Origin: Streptomyces sp. A0958
GTDB taxonomy: Bacteria; Actinomycetota; Actinomycetes; Streptomycetales; Streptomycetaceae
Length of the DNA: 64,000 nucleotides
Direction of reading: 5' to 3'
Assembly (NCBI RefSeq): GCF_004795035.1
Contig: NZ_SSBK01000036.1
Coordinates: forward strand, 1-64,000
The notes beneath the pieces were generated by a model. That model did not search any database and was not told the DNA's origin. It worked only from the letters and a program-made list of their open reading frames with translations. The position numbers and the translations under genes are program-made. Of the stretch, positions 52,392-60,784 are shown piece after piece (position 1 is the first letter of the stretch; every line of letters starts with the position of its first letter).

Positions 52392-55300
52392 ATGCACGAC
52401 GACCGCAGCCTGGTCGAAGGCCGACTCAAGCGCGTCCTGGACGAGCGCATCCGGCCGGCCGTATACCCGCAGTCCGTCCCGCTGGACGTCGCCGTCTGGA
52501 ACGCGCCGGGTGAGCCCGTCCCGGTCGCCGAGGGCCTGGCCGGGCCCACCGAACCGATCGCCGTCGGCGACCGGTGGGGCGCTCCGTGGGGCACCTCCTG
52601 GTTCAAGGTCTCCGGCACGGTCCCGGATGCCTGGGCGGGCCGGACCGTCGAGGCGCTGCTCGACCTCGGCTTCGACGAGAACATGCCGGGCTTCCAGTGC
52701 GAGGGCCTCGTCTACCGCCCCGACGGCACCCCGGTGAAGGGCCTCAACCCGCGCAACCAGTGGGTGCGCGTCGGCGCCCCGGTCGCGGGCGGCGAGGAGG
52801 TGGCGCTGCACATCGAGGCCGCGTCCAACCCGGTCATCCTCGACTACCACCCCTTCCTGCCGACGCGGCTGGGCGACAAGGAGACGGCCGGCGGCGAACC
52901 GCAGTACACGCTGGCCCGGATGGACCTCGCCGTGTTCGACGAGGACGTGTGGAACCTGGTCCAGGACCTGGAGGTGCTGGGCGAGCTGATGCAGGAGCTG
53001 CCCGTCGAGGGCGCCCGCCGCTGGGACATCCTGCGCGCCGTCGGCCGGGCGCTGGACGCGGTCGACCTCCAGGACGTGGGCGGGACGGCGGCCGCCGCGC
53101 GCGGGGAGCTGGCCGGTGTCCTCGCGACGCCCGCCGCGCCCTCCGCGCACCGCATCAGCGCGGTCGGCCACGCGCACATCGACTCCGCCTGGCTGTGGCC
53201 GCTGCGGGAGACGGTCCGCAAGGTCGCCCGTACGACGTCCAACATGACCGCGCTTCTGGAGGACGAGCCGGACTTCGTCTTCGCGATGTCGCAGGCCCAG
53301 CAGTTCGCCTGGATCAAGGAGCACCGCCCCGAGGTGTACGCCAAGGTCAAGGCGGCCGTCGCGGAGGGCCGGTTCGTCCCGTCCGGCGGCATGTGGGTCG
53401 AGTCCGACACCAACATGCCCGGCTCGGAGGCGATGGCCCGCCAGTTCGTGCACGGCAAGCGGTTCTTCCTGGACGAGTTCGGCATCGAGAACGACGAGGC
53501 GTGGCTGCCCGACACGTTCGGCTTCGCGGCCGGGCTGCCGCAGATCATCAAGGCGGCCGGCTCCAAGTGGCTGCTCACGCAGAAGATCTCCTGGAGCCAG
53601 ACCAACAAGTTCCCGCACCACACCTTCCAGTGGGAGGGCATCGACGGCACCCGGATCTTCACGCACTTCCCGCCCGTCGACACGTACAACTGTTCGATGA
53701 AGGGCAGCGAGATCGCCCACGCGGCGACGAACTTCAAGGACAAGGGCGTCGCCCAGCACTCGCTGGCGCCGACCGGCTGGGGCGACGGGGGCGGCGGCAC
53801 CACCCGCGAGATGATCGCCAAGGCGGCCCGGATGCGGAGCCTGGAGGGCTCGGCGACGGTGACGTGGGAGACCCCCACCGACTTCTTCACCAAGGCCGAG
53901 GCCGAGTACCCGAACGCCCCGGTCTGGGTCGGCGAGCTCTATCTGGAGCTGCACCGCGCGACCCTGACCAGCCAGGCGAAGACGAAGCAGGGCAACCGCC
54001 GCAGCGAGCACCTGCTGCGCGAGGCCGAGCTGTGGGCCGCCACCGCCGCCGTACGGACCGGCTTCGCCTACCCGTACGAGCAGCTGGACCGGATCTGGAA
54101 GACGGTGCTGCTGCACCAGTTCCACGACATCCTGCCCGGCTCCTCGATCGCCTGGGTGCACCGCGAGGCGGAGAAGACGTACGCGGCCGTCGCCGAGGAG
54201 CTGACCGGCATCGTGGACGCCGCCCAGCGCGCCCTGGCCGGTGACCCCGCCGGCGGCCGGGCCCTCGTCTTCAACGCCGCGCCGCACGCGCGCGGCGGTG
54301 TCCCCGCCGGTGCGGCGGCAGCCGTCGCGGCGGCCGACGCCACCCGGCCCGCCCCGCGCGAGGGCGGCGGCTACGTACTGGACAACGGCCTGCTCCGGGT
54401 GGAGATCGACGGCCGGGGCCTGGTCGTCTCCGCGTACGACATCGCCGCCGGACGCGAGACCGTCGCCCCGGGCGCGGCGGCGAACCTGCTCCAGATCCAC
54501 CCCGACTTCCCGAACATGTGGGACGCCTGGGACGTCGACGAGTTCTACCGCAACACCGTCACCGACCTGACCGACCTGGACGAGCTGACCCCGGTCGCGG
54601 ACGGGGTGCGGGTCGTCCGCGGTTTCGGCGACTCGAAGGTCACCCAGCTGCTCACCCTGGAGCCGGGCGCCAAGCGGCTCGACATCGACACCGAGGTCGA
54701 CTGGCACGAGACGGAGAAGTTCCTCAAGGCCGCGTTCCCGCTGGACGTACACGCCGAGCGGTACGCCTCCGAGACGCAGTTCGGGCACTTCTACCGGGCC
54801 ACCCACACCAACACCAGCTGGGAGGCGGCCAAGTTCGAGGCGTGCAACCACCGCTTCGTCCACCTGGAGGAGCCGGGCTGGGGCGTCGCACTCGTCAACG
54901 ACTCGACGTACGGGCACGACGTGACGCGCACCGTCCGGGACGCGGACGCGGGGACGACCACCACCGTCCGGGTCTCGCTGCTGCGCGCCCCGCGCTTCCC
55001 CGACCCGGAGACCGACCAGGGCGTGCACCGCTTCCGGCACGCGCTCGTCCCCGGCGCCGCGATCGGCGACGCGGTCTGCGAGGGCTTCCGCGTCAACCTG
55101 CCGGAGCGCCGGATCACCGGTGAGCGGGAGGTGGCCCCGCTGGTGGGCGTCGACAACGACGCGGTCGTGGTGAGCGCCGTCAAGCTGGCGGACGACGGGA
55201 GCGGCGACCTCGTCGTACGGCTCTACGAGTCGACGGGCGGCCGGGCGAAGGTCCGCCTGGCCACGGGCTTCCCGGCCACCGGTGTCGTGGCGACGGACCT

Positions 55301-55409
55301 GCTGGAGCGGCCGCTGGCCGGTGCGGCGGTGCCCGAGCGCGACGAGGAGGGCGTGCGGCTGTCGCTGCGGCCCTTCGAACTGGTGACGCTGCGGCTCTCG
55401 CGCGGCTGA
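52392..55409 (+). CDS. Alpha-mannosidase, GH38
   Basis: The 1005-residue cytosolic enzyme removes alpha-linked mannose. Zinc ligands and active-site residues are in GHAHIDSAW (His260, His262, Asp264) and the nucleophile is Asp374 in WLPDTFG. HQFHDILPGSS supplies another zinc ligand, and a C-terminal beta-sandwich completes the GH38 form. Length and order match bacterial family members. It ends the importer operon, 54 bases after the GH5-like gene, and no other gene follows before a hairpin at 55557. Confidence 0.95.
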   Translation: MHDDRSLVEGRLKRVLDERIRPAVYPQSVPLDVAVWNAPGEPVPVAEGLAGPTEPIAVGDRWGAPWGTSWFKVSGTVPDAWAGRTVEALLDLGFDENMPGFQCEGLVYRPDGTPVKGLNPRNQWVRVGAPVAGGEEVALHIEAASNPVILDYHPFLPTRLGDKETAGGEPQYTLARMDLAVFDEDVWNLVQDLEVLGELMQELPVEGARRWDILRAVGRALDAVDLQDVGGTAAAARGELAGVLATPAAPSAHRISAVGHAHIDSAWLWPLRETVRKVARTTSNMTALLEDEPDFVFAMSQAQQFAWIKEHRPEVYAKVKAAVAEGRFVPSGGMWVESDTNMPGSEAMARQFVHGKRFFLDEFGIENDEAWLPDTFGFAAGLPQIIKAAGSKWLLTQKISWSQTNKFPHHTFQWEGIDGTRIFTHFPPVDTYNCSMKGSEIAHAATNFKDKGVAQHSLAPTGWGDGGGGTTREMIAKAARMRSLEGSATVTWETPTDFFTKAEAEYPNAPVWVGELYLELHRATLTSQAKTKQGNRRSEHLLREAELWAATAAVRTGFAYPYEQLDRIWKTVLLHQFHDILPGSSIAWVHREAEKTYAAVAEELTGIVDAAQRALAGDPAGGRALVFNAAPHARGGVPAGAAAAVAAADATRPAPREGGGYVLDNGLLRVEIDGRGLVVSAYDIAAGRETVAPGAAANLLQIHPDFPNMWDAWDVDEFYRNTVTDLTDLDELTPVADGVRVVRGFGDSKVTQLLTLEPGAKRLDIDTEVDWHETEKFLKAAFPLDVHAERYASETQFGHFYRATHTNTSWEAAKFEACNHRFVHLEEPGWGVALVNDSTYGHDVTRTVRDADAGTTTTVRVSLLRAPRFPDPETDQGVHRFRHALVPGAAIGDAVCEGFRVNLPERRITGEREVAPLVGVDNDAVVVSAVKLADDGSGDLVVRLYESTGGRAKVRLATGFPATGVVATDLLERPLAGAAVPERDEEGVRLSLRPFELVTLRLSRG

Positions 55410-55556
55410 TGCCGGGCTGTCGCGCGGCTCTCCCGCGGCTGACCGGCGGGGGTGCGGCGCGTCCCGGGCCGAGGCGTATTCCTAGCCGAAGGCACAGAAT
55501 TTTGCACAATGCACAGCGAGTGTTTGTGTGAGGGTTTGCGTAAGTTTTTATGGCGC

Positions 55557-55589
55557 GCCGGGCGCGAGGAATTACTTCTCGCGCCCGGC
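55557..55589. terminator. Hairpin between alpha-mannosidase and cspA
   Basis: GCCGGGCGCGAG (55557-55568) and CTCGCGCCCGGC (55578-55589) form a perfect 12-bp stem with a nine-base loop, a likely end for the mannoside operon. It sits just before the cspA promoter. Confidence 0.7.
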
Positions 55590-55600
55590 CGCTTTCATTG

Positions 55601-55609
55601 TGCTACGCT
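55601..55609 (+). promoter_or_regulatory. Candidate extended -10 promoter of cspA
   Basis: TGCTACGCT combines a TGN extension with a -10-like TACGCT. A good -35 is not visible, as expected for extended -10 promoters. Confidence 0.4.
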
Positions 55610-55782
55610 GGTTACCAGTTGCAGTTGTGGTTCCCGAAGACTCCAAGTGCTCTCATCGGCTAAATGGTCGGTGAGTGCGCTGACGTATTTTCCGGCTTGC
55701 ATATCCGGATGGGGTAATCATCGCGGCGACGCGGGACTGGCACAGTGCGAGTCCCCGGGCTCAGCCCCAGAAGGAGAAAAAC

Positions 55783-55986
55783 ATGGCTACTGGCACCGTG
55801 AAGTGGTTCAACTCGGAAAAGGGTTTCGGCTTCATCGAGCAGGACGGTGGCGGCGCTGACGTCTTCGCCCACTACTCGAACATCGCCGCCTCCGGCTTCC
55901 GCGAGCTGCAGGAGGGCCAGAAGGTGAGCTTCGACGTCACGCAGGGCCAGAAGGGCCCGCAGGCGGAGAACATCACCCCCGCGTGA
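55783..55986 (+). CDS. Cold-shock protein, CspA family
   Basis: The 67-residue single-stranded nucleic-acid-binding protein has both RNA-binding motifs, KGFGFI (RNP1) and VFAHY (RNP2), starting MATGTVKWFNSEKGFGF. It acts as an RNA chaperone in cold. AAGGAG is seven bases before the ATG. The gene has its own terminator and lies 418 bases before a DEAD-box helicase gene, another RNA-remodelling protein of cold adaptation. Confidence 0.97.
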   Translation: MATGTVKWFNSEKGFGFIEQDGGGADVFAHYSNIAASGFRELQEGQKVSFDVTQGQKGPQAENITPA

Positions 55987-56027
55987 ACCTGATCACGTCG
56001 GCGCACAGCCGCTGACCGTGCATCCAC

Positions 56028-56062
56028 AGCTGGGGCCCGCACCTTGGGTGCGGGCCCCAGCT
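56028..56062 (+). terminator. Terminator after cspA
   Basis: AGCTGGGGCCCGCACC (56028-56043) pairs with its exact complement at 56047-56062, followed by CGTTGCTTTT, so it has a classic stem and a short T-run. Confidence 0.92.
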
Positions 56063-56367
56063 CGTTGCTTTTCCGGGCCCGCCCCCGCGCACGCCGTGCC
56101 GTACCATCGCCACGAGCCGCCGGGAGCACAGGACCCACCGTCTACACCGTGCGGCGGACGATCCGCCATGGCCCCCGGACCGACCGGTCCCACGGGCCCC
56201 GTGACGTGACCCGCAGGCCCTCAACGGGCCGGCCGGCCCCGTCCCTCGCGAAGCACCGGACCGGCCCAGGCCGGACCCGTATCGGCTCAAGACCGGCCGC
56301 CGGCTTCGTTCACGTATGCCAAACGGCCCGTTCTTGCGATTCCTGCGCCGCGCACCGGTGCATTGAA

Positions 56368-56394
56368 TTCCTCGATACGCGCCCCGTCGAGGAA
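56368..56394 (+). promoter_or_regulatory. Hairpin over the helicase ribosome site
   Basis: TTCCTCGA (56368-56375) can pair with TCGAGGAA (56387-56394), which contains the GAGGAA part of the ribosome binding site lying about 9 bases before the ATG at 56404. An eight-bp stem of this kind may limit translation. Confidence 0.5.
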
Positions 56395-56403
56395 AGGTTC
56401 CGC

Positions 56404-57972
56404 ATGAACCGCGACCGCACACCCCGCTCCAACGACCGTTATTCCCGTACCCGTGGCGGCGGCCCCGCAGCTTCCGGCTCCCGCTCGGGCGGCGGATTCC
56501 GTTCCCAGGGCTCGGGCCGCCCGGGCGGCCAGGGACGCTTCGGCGCCCCCGCCGGGCGCTCCGGCGGCTACGGCCGCAGGCCCGCCGCGAAGCAGGGCGA
56601 ATTCGCCCTGCCGACGACCATCACGCCCGCGCTGCCCCCCATCGAGGCCTTCGCCGACCTGGACATGCCCGCGCCCCTGCTGTCGGCGCTCGCCGCCGAG
56701 GGTGTCACGGTGCCGTTCCCGATCCAGGCCGCCACGCTGCCGAACTCGCTGGCCGGCCGTGACGTGCTGGGCCGGGGCCGCACCGGCTCGGGCAAGACGC
56801 TCGCTTTCGGCCTGGCGCTGCTGGCCCGTACGGAGGGCCGCCGCGCCGACGCCCGGCGCCCGCTCGCCCTGGTCCTCGTGCCCACCCGCGAGCTGGCGCA
56901 GCAGGTGACCGACGCGCTGACCCCGTACGCCCGGTCGCTGAGGCTGCGGCTGGCCACCGTCGTCGGCGGCATGTCGATCGGCCGCCAGGCGGCGGCCCTG
57001 CGCGGCGGCTCCGAGATCGTCGTCGCGACGCCGGGCCGCCTCAAGGACCTCATCGAGCGCGGCGACTGCTCCCTCGACCGGGTCTCGATCACGGTCCTGG
57101 ACGAGGCGGACCAGATGGCCGACATGGGCTTCATGCCCCAGGTCACCGAACTGCTGAACCAGGTCCAGCCGGAGGGCCAGCGCATGCTGTTCTCGGCGAC
57201 CCTGGACCGTAACGTCGACCTCCTGGTCCGCCGCTACCTGCACGACCCGGTCGTCCACTCGGTGGACCCGGCCGCGGGTGCGGTGACGACGATGGAGCAC
57301 CACGTCCTCTACGTGCGCGGCGCCGACAAGTACGCCACCACGACGGAGATCGCGGCCCGCGACGGCCGGGTGATCATGTTCCTCGACACCAAGCACGCCG
57401 TGGACAAGCTCACCGACCACCTGCTCAGCAGCGGGGTCCGGGCGGCGGCGCTGCACGGCGGGAAGTCGCAGCCGCAGCGCACCCGCACCCTGACCCGGTT
57501 CAAGACCGGGCACGTCACGGTCCTGGTCGCCACCAACGTCGCGGCGCGCGGCATCCACGTCGACAACCTCGACCTGGTCGTCAACGTCGACCCGCCGAGC
57601 GACCACAAGGACTACCTGCACCGCGGCGGCCGCACCGCCCGGGCCGGCGAGTCCGGCAGCGTCGTCACCCTGGTGCTGCCCAACCAGCGCCGCGAGATGA
57701 CCCGGCTGATGGCCGACGCGGGCATCACCCCGAAGATCGCCGAAGTCCGCTCCGGTGAGGCCGAGCTGAGCCGTATCACCGGCGCGCAGGCGCCCTCGGG
57801 CGTGCCCGTCACCATCACCGCGCCGCCCTCCGAGCGCTCCACGGGCGGTTCGTCCTCCCGCGGCCGGCGCAGCCGCCCGGCTCAGGGCCGCCGTTCCTCG
57901 TCCCCGGCCGCGGCGTCGTCCTCGTCGCGCGGTGGCGCTCCGCGCCGCTCGTCCGGGAACCACGCCGCCTGA
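56404..57972 (+). CDS. DEAD-box RNA helicase
   Basis: The 522-residue protein unwinds RNA. A Gly/Arg/Ser-rich N-terminus (1-60) and a similar C-terminus (440-522) flank the helicase core. Visible motifs are Q-motif-like FPIQAATLP, motif I GRTGSGKT (about 125), DEAD as LDEADQM (about 232), SAT, and HRGGRTAR (motif VI). The RG-rich tails are probably RNA-binding. It follows cspA, making an RNA-remodelling unit for cold. The ATG at 56404 is used although the frame is open to 56044, because the RG-rich start MNRDRTPRSNDRYSRTRGGG is family-typical. Confidence 0.95.
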   Translation: MNRDRTPRSNDRYSRTRGGGPAASGSRSGGGFRSQGSGRPGGQGRFGAPAGRSGGYGRRPAAKQGEFALPTTITPALPPIEAFADLDMPAPLLSALAAEGVTVPFPIQAATLPNSLAGRDVLGRGRTGSGKTLAFGLALLARTEGRRADARRPLALVLVPTRELAQQVTDALTPYARSLRLRLATVVGGMSIGRQAAALRGGSEIVVATPGRLKDLIERGDCSLDRVSITVLDEADQMADMGFMPQVTELLNQVQPEGQRMLFSATLDRNVDLLVRRYLHDPVVHSVDPAAGAVTTMEHHVLYVRGADKYATTTEIAARDGRVIMFLDTKHAVDKLTDHLLSSGVRAAALHGGKSQPQRTRTLTRFKTGHVTVLVATNVAARGIHVDNLDLVVNVDPPSDHKDYLHRGGRTARAGESGSVVTLVLPNQRREMTRLMADAGITPKIAEVRSGEAELSRITGAQAPSGVPVTITAPPSERSTGGSSSRGRRSRPAQGRRSSSPAAASSSSRGGAPRRSSGNHAA

Positions 57973-58023
57973 CCGGCATCCGCGTTCCGTCCGGCTCCGC
58001 ACCTCCGAACCCGTTGAGGCACC

Positions 58024-58329
58024 ATGCGTTGTGTCATCGCCCGCTTTCCGTTCGACCTGTTCAAGCACGAGGTCGAAGCATCGATGAAGGGCGTCAAGCC
58101 CGAACCCGTCACCGGGGACTCGGTGGTCATCGGCCGCCGGGTGTACCCGGTCAAGCAGGTGGGTGAAGTGATCACCCGGCAGGACCGCCGCGACTTCTCG
58201 GCCGCCGAGGTGACCAGGGCGCTGGGGCGCCTCGGCTTCACCTGCCGGTCCGTCGTGGTCCCCGCCGCGCCGGTGGAGCCCAGCCCCCTGGAGGCCGCGT
58301 CGGCCGCGCTCGGCGCCCCCGGGGCCTGA
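58024..58329 (+). CDS. Small conserved protein downstream of helicase (SCO5918-like)
   Basis: The 101-residue protein begins MRCVIARFPFDLFKHEVEAS and contains a short helical and beta mix (VVIGRRVYPVKQVG). Similar proteins occur next to cold-shock DEAD-box helicase genes in Streptomyces; I believe they are named after SCO5918. No catalytic motif is seen. It starts 51 bases after the helicase stop and ends before a strong terminator, so it is in the same transcript. Confidence 0.78.
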   Translation: MRCVIARFPFDLFKHEVEASMKGVKPEPVTGDSVVIGRRVYPVKQVGEVITRQDRRDFSAAEVTRALGRLGFTCRSVVVPAAPVEPSPLEAASAALGAPGA

Positions 58330-58342
58330 CCGCCCGAGGCAT

Positions 58343-58389
58343 ACGCGCCGGAGCCCGGCCCCTTTCGTGGGGGCCGGGCTCCGGCGCGT
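58343..58389. terminator. Terminator after the small conserved gene
   Basis: A 20-bp perfect stem, ACGCGCCGGAGCCCGGCCCC (58343-58362) and its complement at 58370-58389, with a seven-base loop. It stops the helicase transcript and may serve the convergent CrcB operon as well. Confidence 0.93.
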
Positions 58390-58495
58390 TGTCGTTCCGG
58401 GGCGGTCAGGCGGGTCGTCGTTCCGGGGCGGGTTGATACACGTTGTCGTTCCTGTGGGCGGGGGTCAGGCGGGTCGCCGTTCCCGGGGCGCGGGG

Positions 58496-58870
58496 TCAGG
58501 TCCAGAGCGCATCGGCGAGCGTGACGCCGGCGAAGGCCGCGCCGAGGCCCATGACCACACTCGCCGCCACGTTGGCGGCCGCGTAGAACCGGGCCCCGTC
58601 CTCGGCCAGCCGCAGTGTCTCGTAGCTGAACGTGGAGTACGTGGTCAGCGCCCCGCAGAGCCCCGTCCCGACCAGCAGCTGCACGGGGGAGGAGGCGGCC
58701 CCGGCCGCCACCGCGCCGGTCAGCAGGCCCAGGACCAGGCAGCCGGCCATGTTCACGGTGAACGTCCCCCACGGGAAGATCGTGTCGTGGCGGGACTGCA
58801 CGGCCCGGTCGGTCAGATAGCGCAGCGGGGCGCCGACCGCCGCGCCGACGATCACCAGCAGCCAGTTCAC
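58496..58870 (-). CDS. crcB: Fluoride channel subunit, CrcB/Fluc
   Basis: The 124-residue protein has four membrane helices and the Fluc motifs GAPLRYLTDR and GTLCG-like GTGLCGALTTYSTFSYE with the central Gly-X-X-Thr-Thr-X-Ser-Thr-Phe. It forms a dual-topology fluoride exporter, here probably a heterodimer with the second CrcB. Its ATG overlaps the stop of the DUF190 gene (four bases). Confidence 0.95.
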   Translation of the reverse strand: MNWLLVIVGAAVGAPLRYLTDRAVQSRHDTIFPWGTFTVNMAGCLVLGLLTGAVAAGAASSPVQLLVGTGLCGALTTYSTFSYETLRLAEDGARFYAAANVAASVVMGLGAAFAGVTLADALWT

Positions 58871-59253
58871 CGCTGCTCTCCCCGTATGCCGGGATCGGTG
58901 CCGCCCTCGCGGGCTCGGGAGCTGTCCCGGCGGACGATCTCGCAGGCGTCGAGGGTCACGGAGCAGCCGTCGGCCAGCTCGGTGATCTGCGGCAGGAAGG
59001 CGCGCACCGCGGCCTCCGTGTCCACGATGACCACGGCCACCGGCAGGTCCTCGCTCAGCGACAGAAGCCGCTGGGTGTGGATCATCGACGAGGCGCCGAA
59101 GCCCTCGATCCCGCGGAAGACGCTCGCACCGGACAGGCCGGCCGCGTGCGCCCGGTGCACGATCTCCGTGTAGACGGGCCGGTGGTGCCAGTTGTCGGAC
59201 TCGCCGACCAGGACGGTCAGGCGCAGACCGGGTTCGGTCACGGGTGTCGTCAT
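58867..59253 (-). CDS. DUF190 family protein
   Basis: The 128-residue cytosolic protein has the ferredoxin-like pattern of DUF190 proteins (LRLTVLVGESDNWHHRPVYT, GASVFRGIEGFGA). They often sit between two crcB genes, so a regulatory or PII-like role in fluoride resistance is inferred. Four-base overlaps on both sides tie it to both CrcB genes. Confidence 0.9.
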   Translation of the reverse strand: MTTPVTEPGLRLTVLVGESDNWHHRPVYTEIVHRAHAAGLSGASVFRGIEGFGASSMIHTQRLLSLSEDLPVAVVIVDTEAAVRAFLPQITELADGCSVTLDACEIVRRDSSRAREGGTDPGIRGEQR

Positions 59254-59702
59254 GCCTGCCTCCACGCCAGTGCGCGGCGCGTCAGCCACACCGCGCTCCA
59301 CACCGCCGCGAGGGCCGCGAGCAGTGTCGTTCCCAGATAGGCCAGACCGATGCCGGCCCGGCCCTTCTCCACGAGGCGTTCGATGTCCACCGCGTACGTG
59401 GAGAAGGTGGTGAACCCGCCGAGCACCCCGGTGCCGAAGAACGGCCGCACCAGCCGGTGCGCCGCCCACACCTCGCTGATCACCACCATGAACACGCCGA
59501 TGACCGCGCAGCCGATGACGTTGACGACGAGGGTCGTCCAGGGGAAGCCGCCCGTCGCGGTGGGCCACAGGAGCGAGGCCCCGTAGCGGGCGGATGCCCC
59601 GGTCGCACCACCGAGGGCGACGACGGCGACGACGGCGTTCTGCGGGTGGTTCCTGAGGTTCCTGAGGTTTCCGGGGACCGTCCTGGGCCTTCTGCCGGGC
59701 AT
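59250..59702 (-). CDS. crcB: Fluoride channel subunit, CrcB/Fluc (second)
   Basis: The 150-residue protein has four membrane helices after a basic 25-residue N-terminus, with GATGASARYGASLL and GVLGGFTTFSTYAV as family motifs. It leads the three-gene fluoride operon; GGAG precedes the ATG at 59702. I looked for the fluoride riboswitch upstream and did not see its conserved core. Confidence 0.94.
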   Translation of the reverse strand: MPGRRPRTVPGNLRNLRNHPQNAVVAVVALGGATGASARYGASLLWPTATGGFPWTTLVVNVIGCAVIGVFMVVISEVWAAHRLVRPFFGTGVLGGFTTFSTYAVDIERLVEKGRAGIGLAYLGTTLLAALAAVWSAVWLTRRALAWRQA

Positions 59703-59943
59703 ACGTCTCCTACCTGCCGGGGCGCCCACCGGGCGTGGGCGCGCGTCTGCGCAAGTAGGGACCGTTGGCGGCGCATCACCGGCCGCGGTTGGGGTACGGC
59801 GGGCCCCACCGCCGCGCGTCGGCCGTCACCGGCCTCCGCTGCCCCCAGAATATCGCCGTTTCTGGATACTCCGCCTCGGGGTGGATTTCACCCGATCGGC
59901 CACCTCATCTGCGGGCCGGGCGGGGAAGCCGCAGGGTGGAGCC

Positions 59944-60738
59944 ATGTGGCCCCATCGAATATGGCTGGGCGTCGCGGTCCTCCCGCTGGTCCTGCTGGTT
60001 CCGCGGGACGCCCCGGTGCACCAGGTACTGGCCGAGCCCCCGTCCTCCCGCACCCGGGAGCGGGCGCGGACCGTGCCGCAGCCGGTGATCGTCAGCCGGG
60101 CGGCCTGGCACGCGAACGAGTCCATCGTCCGGGAGCGGGCCGTCTACACGGGCCCCGTGCGGGCGGTCTTCATCCACCACACGGGGGAGTCGAACGACTA
60201 CGACTGCGCGGACGCCCCCGACCTGGTGCGGGCGGTCGAGCAGTCCCACATCGAGGGCAACGGCTGGGACGACATCGGCTACAACTTCCTCGTCGACCGG
60301 TGCGGAACGATCTACGAGGGCCGGGCGGGCGGCGTCACGCGTTCGGTGCGCGGGGCGCACACCACGGGCTTCAACGCCGACAGCGTGGGCATCGCGGTGC
60401 TGGGCGACTACCGCAACGGCGAGAAGGTCCCGGCGGCCGTGGTGCGGGCGCTGGCGGAGGTGGCGGCGTGGAAGCTGCGGCCGGGCGTCGACCCCGAGGG
60501 CAAGGTGCACCTGGTGTCGACCAACGACGAGAGCAGGTACCCGAAGGGCGAGGCCGCAGTGCTGAACGTCATCTCCGGCCACCGCGACACGTACGAGACG
60601 ACCTGCCCCGGCCAGGCGCTGTACGACGCGCTGCCGGCGATACGGGCGGCGGCGGCCGCCCTGCGCGAGGGCCAAGGGACCGGGGACGGCCGGACGGACA
60701 CGGAGGACGCCGGAACCCCTCACCAGTCTATGCACTAG
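59944..60738 (+). CDS. Peptidoglycan recognition/N-acetylmuramoyl-L-alanine amidase
   Basis: The 264-residue protein has a signal sequence (WLGVAVLPLVLLVP) and an Amidase_2/PGRP domain with zinc ligands in FIHHTG (His78/79) and SGHRDTYETTCPG. It cuts the bond between muramic acid and the peptide outside the cell. Start at 59944 follows GTGGAG; the frame is open to 59881 at a GTG without a good site. The last 25 residues are Gly/Asp/Thr-rich and lie outside the fold. It stands alone. Confidence 0.9.
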   Translation: MWPHRIWLGVAVLPLVLLVPRDAPVHQVLAEPPSSRTRERARTVPQPVIVSRAAWHANESIVRERAVYTGPVRAVFIHHTGESNDYDCADAPDLVRAVEQSHIEGNGWDDIGYNFLVDRCGTIYEGRAGGVTRSVRGAHTTGFNADSVGIAVLGDYRNGEKVPAAVVRALAEVAAWKLRPGVDPEGKVHLVSTNDESRYPKGEAAVLNVISGHRDTYETTCPGQALYDALPAIRAAAAALREGQGTGDGRTDTEDAGTPHQSMH

Positions 60739-60771
60739 TGCGTAATGCGCGTACCCCTAGTGCGAATGCCG
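60735..60771. promoter_or_regulatory. Direct repeat upstream of an acetyltransferase
   Basis: CTAGTGCGTAATGC and CTAGTGCGAATGC (about 60735 and 60757) are near-identical, 22 bases apart, followed by TATGGT as possible -10 just before the ATG at 60785. It looks like a two-site operator. Confidence 0.4.
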
Positions 60772-60784
60772 GTATGGTCCCCCC

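Larger units (their letters stand above)
55410..55782 (+). promoter_or_regulatory. Long leader and promoter region of cspA
   Basis: No gene lies in these 373 bases. From about 55490 the DNA is clearly less GC-rich, and includes a candidate extended -10 at 55601-55609. The distance from there to the start, about 170 bases, fits the long structured leaders of cold-shock mRNAs. Confidence 0.6.

Noticed and set aside
51027..55040. Long minus-strand frame opposite the GH5 and GH38 genes
   Set aside because: It has no domain features and mirrors two well-supported enzymes on the plus strand.
59703..59760. Fluoride riboswitch before the crcB operon
   Set aside because: I could not find the conserved core bases; only a simple GC-rich hairpin is visible.
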